Below are positions 1 through 7,851 of a stretch of 64,000 nt of DNA, piece by piece. The position numbers and the translations under genes are program-made. The stretch's first letter is position 1; every line of letters begins with the position of its first letter. The stretch comes from CAVQXR01 sp046330455 (GTDB lineage Bacteria > Actinomycetota > Thermoleophilia > Gaiellales > Gaiellaceae): the NCBI GenBank assembly GCA_046330455.1, contig JAXLSU010000012.1, positions 47,085 to 111,084 on the forward strand, in the 5' to 3' direction. Below the pieces are notes generated by a model. That model was not told the DNA's origin and searched no databases. It saw nothing but the letters and a program-made list of their open reading frames with translations.

Positions 1-283
1 GCTGCGGCTCGGGTCGCATCACCGCCTCGACCCGCACCCCGAGCTCTCGCAGCTCCCGGAGTGACCGGTGGCCGAGCTCGTCGTCTCCGAGCGCGGTGAA
101 GAGCGTCGCGGCGCCGGCGAGGCGGACGAGCTGGACGGCCGCGCCCGCGCCGCCACCGGCAGGCTCGGCCCAGAACTCGCTCGCGTGGACGATCTCCCCT
201 GCCGCCGGGAGCCGCTCCACACGGACGCCGTCGACCCACTCCACGTGCCCGACCACCGCTACGCGCATACCGAAGTCTTGCAT
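1..283 (-). CDS. PfkB-family carbohydrate kinase, N-terminal part (runs off left edge)
   Basis: The first 94 codons of a minus-strand gene are visible; the rest lies outside the window. The protein opens with a beta-strand typical of ribokinase-fold enzymes (MRVAVVGHVEW), followed by a glycine-rich sugar-binding segment (PAGGGAGAAV, about residues 43-52) and the GDDELG turn that PfkB kinases use near the substrate. These enzymes phosphorylate sugars or nucleosides with ATP in the cytoplasm; the substrate cannot be inferred from this part. The ATG at 283 is chosen because GGGAG lies 8 nt upstream; a second in-frame ATG is at 268. Only 19 bp separate this start from that of the divergent exporter gene. 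Confidence 0.75.
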   Translation of the reverse strand, partial: MQDFGMRVAVVGHVEWVDGVRVERLPAAGEIVHASEFWAEPAGGGAGAAVQLVRLAGAATLFTALGDDELGHRSLRELRELGVRVEAVMRPEPQ

Positions 284-302
284 CGGCGAAACTCCCTGCA
301 CC

Positions 303-1175
303 GTGATCGCCTTCCTCCTGGCCGGACTTGCCGGCGTGTGCTTCGGCGCCCTCGCCGTCGCCGTGCGGACGGGGCTGACCCGTGCCCCGGAGCCGTACGT
401 CGGCCCGTTCGTGGCCTCCGCCGTCGCCTGCGTGCTCGTCGTCGTCGCGGCAGCGGTCTCCGGCGACCTCGGTGATGCCTCGCCCGGCTCCCTGTGGCCC
501 TACGCGGTGATCGGGCTCGCCGTGCCCGGGCTCTCCCAAATCCTATTCGTGCGGGCGATCCGCGACGCAGGCCCCGCCCGGGCCGCCGTGCTGATCGGCA
601 CGGCGCCGCTGATCTCGGCCGTGCTTGCGATCGCCTTCCTCGACGAGACGTTCGGTCCGGCCCTCGCGATCGGCACGGTCCTGATCGTCGCGGGCGGGGC
701 GCTGCTCGCGTTCGAGGGCGCCCGGCCCGCTCATTTCAAGGCCATCGGCGCCGTCCTCGCCATCGTCTGCGCCGTCCTGTTCGCGCTGCGCGACAACCTC
801 GTCCGGGCGGTCTCGCGCGGCGACGAGATCCCGGCCCTCGCCGGCGCGTCGGCATCGCTCGCGGGGTCGACGCTCGCGCTGCTCCTGTTCCTCGTCGTCG
901 TGCGGCGCGGACGCGATCTCGACCGGCGGCTCGGACACACGACGATGGCGTTCCTCCCCGCCGGGATCTTCCTCGGCGCCGCCTACTGCGTCCTGCTCGA
1001 GGCGTTCGCGCGAGGCAACGTCACGATCGTCGCGCCCCTCAACGCGACGCAGTCGCTGTGGGCCGTCCTGTTCTCGGCCCTGCTGCTGCGCCGAACGGAG
1101 TCGATCGGCTCGCGGCTCGTCGTCGCCTCGGTGCTGATCGTCGCCGGAAGCGCGGTCATCGGGGCGACCCGCTGA
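303..1175 (+). CDS. EamA/DMT-superfamily transporter
   Basis: This 290-residue, very hydrophobic protein has about ten predicted membrane helices in two repeats of five, the usual EamA (drug/metabolite transporter) layout and length. A glutamate-containing DETFGP segment ends the first half, as in many RhaT/YdcZ-like exporters. It probably exports small metabolites or amino-acid derivatives across the cytoplasmic membrane; the substrate is unknown. A GTG at 303 is taken as start because the first helix begins there and upstream residues are arginine-rich and non-hydrophobic. No good Shine-Dalgarno sequence is visible. Confidence 0.8.
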   Translation: MIAFLLAGLAGVCFGALAVAVRTGLTRAPEPYVGPFVASAVACVLVVVAAAVSGDLGDASPGSLWPYAVIGLAVPGLSQILFVRAIRDAGPARAAVLIGTAPLISAVLAIAFLDETFGPALAIGTVLIVAGGALLAFEGARPAHFKAIGAVLAIVCAVLFALRDNLVRAVSRGDEIPALAGASASLAGSTLALLLFLVVVRRGRDLDRRLGHTTMAFLPAGIFLGAAYCVLLEAFARGNVTIVAPLNATQSLWAVLFSALLLRRTESIGSRLVVASVLIVAGSAVIGATR

Positions 1176-1362
1176 GAGCTGCACCCCACCCGGGGGCCGC
1201 CGTCCTCCACCCCGCTTTCAGCGTATCGCCGCTGAGCGCACGCGTGGTGCGCGGATCGGGTCGGAAGCGTCGTGTAAGTGCCACGATCGACGCCCGCGAG
1301 GTCCGGACGGCTCACGTCCGGAGCCCGCTCGTCTCACAGGCGGGCCGCCTTCACCGTTACAG

Positions 1363-1842
1363 GTGATGATGGTGGTCGTGGCGGTCCCGCCGTTCGAGCA
1401 GCTGTACGAACGTCATGCGGGCGAGATCCTCGGCTACCTGCGACGCCTCGCCGGGCCCCCGGCGGCCGAGGACGCGTTCCAGGAGACGTTCCTGCGCGCC
1501 CTGCGCGGGTACCCGTCGCTCCGATCCGCCGAGAACCTCCGGGCCTGGCTCTTCACGATCGCGACCCGGGTCGTGATCGACGAGCGGCGACGCACGGTGG
1601 CCCCTGCCGCCGAGCTCCCGGAGCTGCCCAGCGAGGACGTACTCCCGCCACATCTCGATCTCGAGCACCTCACCGGGTCGCTGCCGCCGACGGAGCGGGC
1701 GGCGGTCACCCTCCGCTACGGCTACGACCTCTCGTATGCCGAGATCGGCGCCGTTCTCGGCTCGTCCGAGGAGGCGGCTCGTCAGGCTGCCTCATCCGGC
1801 GTCCGGCGGCTCCGGCGAGACACGCAAAGGAGGACCGAGTGA
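1363..1842 (+). CDS. ECF-type RNA polymerase sigma factor
   Basis: This 159-residue protein has sigma region 2 (about residues 10-75, with YERHAGEILGYLRRL and AEDAFQETFLRAL) and region 4 (about 105-150, helix-turn-helix around LSYAEIGAVLGSSEEAARQ), without region 3, as in ECF sigma factors. It would direct RNA polymerase to a stress regulon. No anti-sigma gene is adjacent. Its stop overlaps the GTG start of the alkyltransferase gene, so the two are co-transcribed and translationally coupled, which suggests a link with alkylation damage (inference). The start is uncertain among GTG 1363, ATG 1366 and ATG 1369. Confidence 0.85.
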   Translation: MMMVVVAVPPFEQLYERHAGEILGYLRRLAGPPAAEDAFQETFLRALRGYPSLRSAENLRAWLFTIATRVVIDERRRTVAPAAELPELPSEDVLPPHLDLEHLTGSLPPTERAAVTLRYGYDLSYAEIGAVLGSSEEAARQAASSGVRRLRRDTQRRTE

Positions 1843-2399
1843 CCGTCCCGACCGAGCTCGACCGCCGGTTTCGCACCCGCGCCGCCCAGGAGGGCCTCGT
1901 CGACGTCGCCTACGAGCTGACCGACTCACCGCTCGGAACGCTCCTCGTCGCGGCCACCCCGGCCGGCGTCTGTGCAGTCTCGTTTCGCGGTGACGCCGAC
2001 GAGACGCTGCTCGGGCTCTCGCACGTCCACGGCCCGCGCGTCCTCCGACTCGCCGATCCCGTCGAGCCGGCGCTCCGGGAGCTCCACGAGTACTTCGACG
2101 GCGCGCGACACGAGTTCGACCTCACGCTCGACCTGCACGGGGTCGCGCCGTTCCAGCGTGCCGTGCTCGAGGGTCTTCTCGATGTTCCGTACGGCGGAAC
2201 GGCCACCTACGGGGAGCTCGCAGCCCGCATTGGCCGCCCCGGCGCCGCCCGCGCCGTCGGCGGCGCTCTCAATCGCAATCCGCTCCCGATCATCCTCCCG
2301 TGCCACCGGGTGGTCGGCGCCGGGGGCAAGCTCGTCGGCTACGGGGGCGGCCTCGAGCGCAAGGAACGGCTCCTTGCGCTCGAAGGTATCAGCCTCTGA
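1839..2399 (+). CDS. ogt: Methylated-DNA-protein-cysteine S-methyltransferase (Ogt/MGMT type)
   Basis: This 186-residue protein carries the active-site motif PCHRVVGAGG near its C-terminus, where the cysteine takes the alkyl group from O6-alkylguanine in a suicidal reaction. The upstream helix-turn-helix reads VPYGGTATYGELAARIG, the DNA-recognition part of the fold. A strong AAAGGAGG lies 5 nt before GTG 1839, and the start overlaps the sigma-factor stop as GTGA. An ECF sigma factor encoded directly upstream in the same transcript suggests damage-responsive control. A second, more divergent copy lies at 59356-59823. Confidence 0.92.
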   Translation: MTVPTELDRRFRTRAAQEGLVDVAYELTDSPLGTLLVAATPAGVCAVSFRGDADETLLGLSHVHGPRVLRLADPVEPALRELHEYFDGARHEFDLTLDLHGVAPFQRAVLEGLLDVPYGGTATYGELAARIGRPGAARAVGGALNRNPLPIILPCHRVVGAGGKLVGYGGGLERKERLLALEGISL

Positions 2400-2408
2400 G
2401 AACGACCG

Positions 2409-2771
2409 TTATGCCCAGTCCATCGGCTCGTAGCCGCTCGACCGGGGCGCGGAGAGGATGAGCACGCGTGCGATTCCCTCCCCGTCGTTACGGGCGAATC
2501 TGCGCGGTTCGGGGTCGAGGCGCACGAACGTCCCCTCCGGCGCCGGAAACGGCTCGCCGTCGACGACGATCGTCGGCGCACCGCTGAGCGTGACGAACAC
2601 CTCCTCCTGATCTCGCGCGACCTCGTCGTGCTCGGGGATCTGCTGCCCCGGGGCGAGCTCCGCGATGTTCATGCCGAACGCCGAGAGGCCGAGCCCCTTC
2701 CGGCACAGGATCCAGTTCGGCCACGGATGCTCGAACTCGTCGACGTGCTTGACCGTGACGCGCTCCGACAT
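2409..2771 (-). CDS. Cupin-domain protein
   Basis: This 120-residue single-domain cupin has a conserved barrel with the metal-site-like motif PEHDEVARDQEEVFVTLSG (about residues 40-58) and a second motif near PAPEGTFVRLDPE. Small cupins of this kind act as sugar or acid isomerases, dioxygenases or ligand-binding proteins; the activity here is unknown. The ATG at 2771 is preceded by GAGGAGG. It is the last gene of the hydantoinase operon, 58 bp after the B subunit, so it may act on the same substrate (inference). A related cupin lies at 6201-6611 on the other side of the operon. Confidence 0.78.
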   Translation of the reverse strand: MSERVTVKHVDEFEHPWPNWILCRKGLGLSAFGMNIAELAPGQQIPEHDEVARDQEEVFVTLSGAPTIVVDGEPFPAPEGTFVRLDPEPRRFARNDGEGIARVLILSAPRSSGYEPMDWA

Positions 2772-2829
2772 GACGCACCTCCTCGTCTTCGGGCTGACGC
2801 AGGAGGTATACGGGTCGTGGGGCTCGACG

Positions 2830-4314
2830 TCAATCGTCCGGGCCGGCAGGGCCGAACCCACCGCCGCCCGGAGTCTCGATCCGGAGCACGTCACCGGGCT
2901 CGAGCGTCCGCGTCACCTTGGCCGGGAGCTCCTCGCCGTTCAGCAGGTTCCGGCCGCATGCCCCGGGCTCGCCGCCCCGTGCGCCACGGGGAGCGTGCGC
3001 CCGGCGCTCGGTGAGCAGCGAGAGCCGGCACGACTCGAGCACCTCGAGCTCACGGATCACACCGTCGCCGCCGCGGTGGCGCCCGGCTCCGCCCGACCCG
3101 AGCCGGAGAGCGTAGCGGCGTACCCGCAGCGGGTAGGCGAGCTCGAGGGCCTCGATCGGGGTGTTGAGCGCGTTCGACATCGCGACGTGGACGGCCGACG
3201 GCCCGTCCGCCGTCGGACAGGCTCCCTGCCCCCCGCCGATCGTCTCGTAGTAGGTGAAGCGCTCGTTTCCGAACGTCGTGTTGTTCATCGTTCCCTGTCC
3301 CTGCGCGGGCAGCTCGAGCGCCTGGCCGAGGGCCGCGAAGACGACGTCGGTGATCCGGCTCGAGGTCTCGGTGTTACCGGCAACGACGGCCGCAGGAGGG
3401 CGGGCGTTCACGAGCGACCCGATCGGCGCCCGGACGTGCACCGGCGCGAATGCGCCCCCGGAGGCCGGTATGTCCGGTGCGGTCAGGCAGCGCACGACGT
3501 AGAAGCACGCGGAGCGCGTCACCGCGAGCGGGCAGTTGAGGTTCCCGGGATACTGGGCGGCCGTCCCGGCGAAGTCGATCTCGATCTCGTCGCCGGCGAT
3601 CTCCACCGACACCCGCAGCTCCAGCTCGCGATCCACCGCCTCGAGCACGTCCCTCGCCTCGTAGCGGCCGTCGGGCAGCTCCGCGATCCCGGCCCGGACA
3701 CGACGCTCGGAGTACGCATACAGCTCGTCCATGGACGCCCGCACCCTGGCGACCCCGTAGCGGAGGCAGAGCTCACCGACCCGCTGCTCGGCGAGGCGCT
3801 GGGCACCGATCTGGGCGCGGAGGTCGCCACGCCGCTCGTCGGGGTTGCGCATGTTCGCGAGCAGGAGGCGCAAGACCTCCTCGTCGAGGCGGATCGGCGG
3901 GATGATCACCCCCTCCTGGAACAGCTCGCGGGACGTCGCGGGCAGGCTCGACGGCTCCATGCCGCCGACATCGGCGTGGTGGGCGCGCGAGACCGCGAAC
4001 CCGACCTCGGTCGGCGAGACGAGCGTGATGTCGGGCAGGTGCGTGCCTCCCGTGTACGGGTCGTTCACGGCATACACCTGGCCCGGCTCCGGGTCGCGAG
4101 CCATCACAGCCTCGACGGCCTCCGGCATCGCACCGAGGTGAACGGGAATGTGCTCGGCCTGAGCGATCATCCGGCCACGCGCGTCGAACAGCGCCGTCGA
4201 GCAATCCCGGCGCTCCTTGATGTTCGAGGAGAAGGCCGAGCGGATCAGCACGGCCCCCATCTCCTCCGCGGTCGCCCGCAGCGCGCTGCCGATGACCTGG
4301 AGCTCGATCTTCAC
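2830..4314 (-). CDS. Hydantoinase B/oxoprolinase family protein
   Basis: This 494-residue protein matches the hydantoinase B/oxoprolinase C-half family: an N-terminal block on AEEMGAVLIRSAFSSNIKER, a HADVGG segment, and the C-terminal GGGGFG motif near the end (ETPGGGGFGPAG). Such subunits pair with HyuA to hydrolyse cyclic amides such as hydantoins or 5-oxoproline with ATP, or form acetone/acetophenone carboxylase-like complexes. The GTG start lies 18 bp after the A-subunit stop, so the pair is an operon. The length is slightly below the usual 520-590 residues. Confidence 0.88.
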   Translation of the reverse strand: MKIELQVIGSALRATAEEMGAVLIRSAFSSNIKERRDCSTALFDARGRMIAQAEHIPVHLGAMPEAVEAVMARDPEPGQVYAVNDPYTGGTHLPDITLVSPTEVGFAVSRAHHADVGGMEPSSLPATSRELFQEGVIIPPIRLDEEVLRLLLANMRNPDERRGDLRAQIGAQRLAEQRVGELCLRYGVARVRASMDELYAYSERRVRAGIAELPDGRYEARDVLEAVDRELELRVSVEIAGDEIEIDFAGTAAQYPGNLNCPLAVTRSACFYVVRCLTAPDIPASGGAFAPVHVRAPIGSLVNARPPAAVVAGNTETSSRITDVVFAALGQALELPAQGQGTMNNTTFGNERFTYYETIGGGQGACPTADGPSAVHVAMSNALNTPIEALELAYPLRVRRYALRLGSGGAGRHRGGDGVIRELEVLESCRLSLLTERRAHAPRGARGGEPGACGRNLLNGEELPAKVTRTLEPGDVLRIETPGGGGFGPAGPDD

Positions 4315-4332
4315 GAACTCGTCACGATCTCG

Positions 4333-6084
4333 TCAGGATCTCGTCAGGATCAACGTGCTAGAACCATCCCTATCCCCCACCCACCCGGGGGGAATCCAGC
4401 AGGTGGCGCCCTCGAGCTCGACGACCGCCGGGCCGGCGACGTGGAGCGGCTCCGCCGAGGGCAGCCTGACCTCCGGGCCCGGAACGATGTCGGCAGTACG
4501 GATCGCGACGAGCTCCACCGGCCGGTCGCGATCGGCGTAGCCGTACCGCTCCTCGTGGGCGTCGTGGAAACGCTCCTCGAGGCCGGGACCGAGCGGGACG
4601 GTCAGCTCGAACGACTGTCCCCGGTAGCGAAGACCGGCCTCGCCTTCCGGCGGCAGCTCGGCCGCCACGTCGCCAAGCGGCCGCACGAACGAGGTCACGT
4701 GGTCGCGGCGCTCGTCGCTCGCGACGAGGCCGAGTGCCGACAGCACGCCGGCGGCCGCGGGAACGAGCACCGTCCCGATCCCGAGCTCCTCCGCCAGCGC
4801 ACACGCGTGCAGCGGGCCGGCGCCGCCGAACGCGACGAGCGCGAAGTCCCGTGGATCGTGCCCGCGCTCGACCGACACGACGCGCAGTGCGCGGAGCATC
4901 TCGGCGTTCACGACCTCGACGACGTCGCGCGGGTCGATGTCGCCGAGCGCGCGGCGTGCAGCCTCGAGATCGAGGCGAATGCCTCCGGGAAGCTCGGTGG
5001 GAAGACGCCCGAGCAACAGGTTCGCGTCGGAGACCGTTGGCAGCCTGCCTCCGCGCCCGTAGCAGGCGGGCCCCGGGTCGGCGCCGGCGCTCTCGGGACC
5101 GACCCGAAGCGCACCGCCGGGATCGACCCAGGCGATCGACCCGCCCCCTGCTCCGACCGTGTGGAGGTCGACCATCGGCAGGCGAACCGGGAACCCGGCG
5201 ACGGAGCGCTCGCTCGTTCGTTCCGCGACGCCGTCGGCGATCAGGCAGACGTCGGTCGACGTCCCGCCCATGTCGAACGAGATCGCGTTTCGGAAGCCTG
5301 CCTTCCCGGCGACGAGCGCCGCACCGACGACGCCGCCGGCCGGCCCCGAGACGAGGATCCAGGAAGGATGGGCAGCCGCCTCGCCGATCGAGGCGACACC
5401 GCCCGAGGAACGCATGACGAGCGGCTCGGGAAGACCCGCTTCCCGGCTCGCTTCTGCGAGCGCCCGGAGATAGCGCGCGGTCGCCGGTCCGAGGTACGCG
5501 TCGGCTACGGTCGTCGAGGCGCGCTCGTACTCTCGGAACTCGGGCGCGACCTCGTGCGAGGCGACGACGTGTGCCGACGGAAGCCTGCGCCGCAACTCGC
5601 CGGCCACGGCTCGCTCGTGAGCGGGATCGCGGAAGGCGAAGAGCAGGCAGACGGCGACCGCCTCGGCGTCCACGTCCGGAACCGTCGAGGGATCGAGCGC
5701 CTCGATGACTCCCTCCGGCCCCATCCGCTCGCGCACCCCGTAGCACCGGTCGAGATCGACGAGCGGTGCCGGATGGTCCTCACACGGGCGATAGAGGTTG
5801 GGCCGCGCCTGGCGCCGGAGCTGGAGCAGGTGCTCGAACCCCTCGGTGGTCACGAACGCCGTCCGGGCGCCCTTTCGCTCGAGGAGCGCGTTCGTGGCGG
5901 TGGTCGTGCCGTGCGTGAACCGTACGACCTCGGCCTCGAGCCCGTCCCTGACCGCCGCGGCCGCTGCGACCACGGATTCCTCCTGGGCGCGCGCTGTCGG
6001 GACCTTGGCGGTCAGGAGCCGCCCGCCGTCGAGGAGGACGGCGTCGGTGAACGTCCCGCCGACATCGATGCCGAGGATCGCCAC
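4333..6084 (-). CDS. Hydantoinase/oxoprolinase family protein, A subunit
   Basis: This 583-residue protein begins with the phosphate-binding loop GIDVGGTFTDAVL and has later actin-fold motifs HGTTTATNALLERKGA, SFDMGGTSTDVCLI and FGGAGPLHACALAEELG. HyuA subunits bind ATP and activate the cyclic amide or ketone substrate. It is shorter than many family members (about 690 residues), mostly in the C-terminal region, but ends normally with GPAVVE and PPGW. It heads the operon with the B subunit and a cupin. The GTG start has TAGACT eight bases upstream and no Shine-Dalgarno sequence, so the mRNA is probably leaderless or nearly so. Confidence 0.88.
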   Translation of the reverse strand: MAILGIDVGGTFTDAVLLDGGRLLTAKVPTARAQEESVVAAAAAVRDGLEAEVVRFTHGTTTATNALLERKGARTAFVTTEGFEHLLQLRRQARPNLYRPCEDHPAPLVDLDRCYGVRERMGPEGVIEALDPSTVPDVDAEAVAVCLLFAFRDPAHERAVAGELRRRLPSAHVVASHEVAPEFREYERASTTVADAYLGPATARYLRALAEASREAGLPEPLVMRSSGGVASIGEAAAHPSWILVSGPAGGVVGAALVAGKAGFRNAISFDMGGTSTDVCLIADGVAERTSERSVAGFPVRLPMVDLHTVGAGGGSIAWVDPGGALRVGPESAGADPGPACYGRGGRLPTVSDANLLLGRLPTELPGGIRLDLEAARRALGDIDPRDVVEVVNAEMLRALRVVSVERGHDPRDFALVAFGGAGPLHACALAEELGIGTVLVPAAAGVLSALGLVASDERRDHVTSFVRPLGDVAAELPPEGEAGLRYRGQSFELTVPLGPGLEERFHDAHEERYGYADRDRPVELVAIRTADIVPGPEVRLPSAEPLHVAGPAVVELEGATCWIPPGWVGDRDGSSTLILTRS

Positions 6085-6092
6085 GAGCGGGC

Positions 6093-6098
6093 AGTCTA
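6093..6098 (-). promoter_or_regulatory. Predicted -10 box of the hydantoinase operon
   Basis: On the minus strand TAGACT lies 8 nt before the GTG start of the A-subunit gene. It fits the TAnnnT form seen before many genes in this window and implies a leaderless or very short-leader transcript. Confidence 0.5.
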
Positions 6099-6168
6099 GA
6101 GGCCCCCGGGCCGGCGCCCGAACCGAACCGCAGCCCGGGGTGTGCGCCCACCTCTTGGCGGGCTCGAC

Positions 6169-6174
6169 TATTCT
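6169..6174 (+). promoter_or_regulatory. Predicted -10 box of the cupin-glycosylase operon
   Basis: TATTCT lies 26 nt before the ATG of the cupin gene at 6201. The leader would be about 20 nt and contains GGAAGGAGG. No clear -35 sequence is visible. Confidence 0.4.
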
Positions 6175-6200
6175 CGGCCGACACGCGGAAGGAGGTCTGG

Positions 6201-6611
6201 ATGCCAGCCCACAGGGTCGCCCGACTCGACGAGATCCCGCAGGCCGCCGAGCCCGAGCCCGGCTCCTACGTCTGGAAGCCCGTCCGCCACCATCTGGGGG
6301 TGACGGCGTTCGGTGTCAACGCCTGGATCGGGCGCGAGCCCGGCGACTGGGTCATCGAGGAGCACGTCGAGGAGATCGAGGGCGGCAGCCCGCACGAGGA
6401 GCTGTACTACGTGGCCAGCGGCCGGGCGACCTTTCTCGTCGACGGCGATGAGATCGACGCGCCGACCGGAACGTTCGTGTTCGTCCCCGACCCGATGGTC
6501 AAGCGCGGAGCGCGGGCCGTGGAAACGGACACGGCCGTGATCGCCGTCGGCGCGGCGCCCGGGATCGCGTATGAGGTCTCTCCCTGGGAGCGCAAGCACT
6601 GGGATGAGTAG
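6201..6611 (+). CDS. Cupin-domain protein
   Basis: This 136-residue cupin has the HEELYYVASGRATFLVDGDE barrel motif and a second strand block around APTGTFVFVPDP. It belongs to the small single-domain cupins; many of these bind a metal through His and Glu, and here the H-x-E-E-x-x-Y pattern is present. A strong AAGGAGG precedes the ATG. Its last codons overlap the start of the downstream DNA glycosylase gene by 8 bp, so both are made from one mRNA. The substrate is unknown. Confidence 0.82.
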   Translation: MPAHRVARLDEIPQAAEPEPGSYVWKPVRHHLGVTAFGVNAWIGREPGDWVIEEHVEEIEGGSPHEELYYVASGRATFLVDGDEIDAPTGTFVFVPDPMVKRGARAVETDTAVIAVGAAPGIAYEVSPWERKHWDE

Positions 6612-7539
6612 CTGGTCACTCGGGCTCCCGGTTTCCGGTGCGGGCGGCGAGCCGGTGGATCTCTGGCGAACGATCAGCTCGCACGGGCTCGCCGAGCTTC
6701 CACCGACCCGGGTCGATGAGACCTGCCGGACGCTCGAGATCACGCTTGCGATGCCCGGCGCCCGGCCCCGGACGGTGACGGTGGAGGAACGTCGCCCCGG
6801 GCTCGCCGCGATCTCCGGCGGGGGGCCGACCCCGTCGGCGCGCACCGAGGCGGCCCTTCGCGCCGCCGTCTCCCGGGTGCTGCGACTCGACCAGGATCTC
6901 TCGCCCTTCTACGCGCGAATCGTCGCCGACCCCGATCTGTCGTGGGTTGCGCAGGGCGCCGGCCGGATGATCCGGAGCCAGACCGTCTTCGAGGACGTGG
7001 TGAAGACGATCTGCACGACGAACTGCGCGTGGTCGGCGACCGAGCGGATGGTGAGGGCGCTCGTCGAGCACCTCGGCGAAGCGGCTCCCGACGCACCCCG
7101 GAGTGGTGCAGCCGGGCGAGCCTTCCCGACGCCGGCCGCGATGGCGGCCGCGCCCGAGTCGTTCTACGTCGACGTGGTGCGCGCCGGGTATCGCGGGGCG
7201 TACCTGCACCGACTCGCGACCGACGTCGCCGCCGGCACGGTCGACCTCGATGGGCTCGACGATCCCGAGTTCGACGACGACGAGGTCGAGCGGCGGCTCC
7301 TCGCGCTCCCCGGGGTCGGCCCGTACGCGGCCGCCCACGTGATGCTGATGGGGCTCGGCCGCACCTCGAGGCTGATCCTCGACTCGTGGACGAGACCGAA
7401 GTACGCGAGGATCACGGGTCGCCGAAGCGTGAAGGACGGTGCGATCGAACGCCGTTTCCGCCAGTATCGCCCGTACCAGGGCCTCGCGTTCTGGCTGTAC
7501 CTCACCCGGGACTGGGTTCCCGGCGAGCACCCCGTCTGA
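6604..7539 (+). CDS. HhH-GPD family DNA glycosylase (AlkA/OGG1-like)
   Basis: This 311-residue protein contains a helix-hairpin-helix (LLALPGVGPYAAAHVMLMGLG, about residues 235-255) followed by LILDSWTR, which supplies the aspartate expected of the GPD active site. An upstream RMIRSQTVFEDVVKTICTTN block fits the family's helical core. Such enzymes remove alkylated or oxidised bases in base-excision repair. The N-terminal 110 residues form a beta-rich region as in AlkA and OGG1. ATG 6604 is preferred because it overlaps the cupin stop; an ATG at 6571 would lie deep inside the cupin gene. Confidence 0.83.
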   Translation: MSSWSLGLPVSGAGGEPVDLWRTISSHGLAELPPTRVDETCRTLEITLAMPGARPRTVTVEERRPGLAAISGGGPTPSARTEAALRAAVSRVLRLDQDLSPFYARIVADPDLSWVAQGAGRMIRSQTVFEDVVKTICTTNCAWSATERMVRALVEHLGEAAPDAPRSGAAGRAFPTPAAMAAAPESFYVDVVRAGYRGAYLHRLATDVAAGTVDLDGLDDPEFDDDEVERRLLALPGVGPYAAAHVMLMGLGRTSRLILDSWTRPKYARITGRRSVKDGAIERRFRQYRPYQGLAFWLYLTRDWVPGEHPV

Positions 7540-7631
7540 GCGAGCGCTCCCGGGCGGCTCAACCACTCGAACCGGCCGACTTCCGCCGGACTATCGGCAC
7601 GAAGCGCGGCATTCCGTGCGCCTCTCCCGGA

Positions 7632-7775
7632 TAGGATCTGCCCAGGGGCGCCGGGTCCCACCCCCGGGGCGGGGACCGCGGCGGGCTACAGACCCGCCCG
7701 CCGCCGGACCGAGAGCGGGTCGGGAGACCGCGCGTGTCTGCAGCGAACTGGTCGCGGTGCCTACCCGTACGGGCC
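7632..7775 (+). ncRNA. Candidate structured RNA in a 312-bp intergenic gap
   Basis: The gap 7540-7851 has no recognisable protein. TAGGAT at 7632-7637 looks like a -10 box, and the following stretch can form successive helices: GGTCCC 7654-7659 with GGGACC 7672-7677, GGCGGG 7680-7685 with CCCGCC 7693-7698, GACC 7707-7710 with GGTC 7718-7721, ACCGCG 7727-7732 with CGCGGT 7753-7758, and CCCGTACGGG 7764-7773. It does not show the signature bases of tmRNA, RNase P, SRP RNA or c-di-AMP riboswitches. GC-rich DNA pairs easily by chance, so this is tentative. The rest of the gap shows nothing. Confidence 0.3.
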
Positions 7776-7851
7776 CGACATCGTTCTCAGAAGGGTGGAG
7801 CCGGCACGTGTCGTCTCGAGGAGCACGGCCGTCCTGCGGTGGGGCTTCCGC

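Noticed and set aside
2665..6099. A 1144-codon plus-strand open frame opposite the hydantoinase genes
   Set aside because: It lies wholly antisense to two clear hydantoinase genes. Its translation is rich in Arg, Asp, Glu and Pro without domains, as expected of a GC-rich shadow frame.
7644..7775. tmRNA, RNase P RNA, SRP RNA or c-di-AMP riboswitch
   Set aside because: The signature sequences of these RNAs were looked for by eye and are absent. The region is kept only as an uncharacterised candidate.
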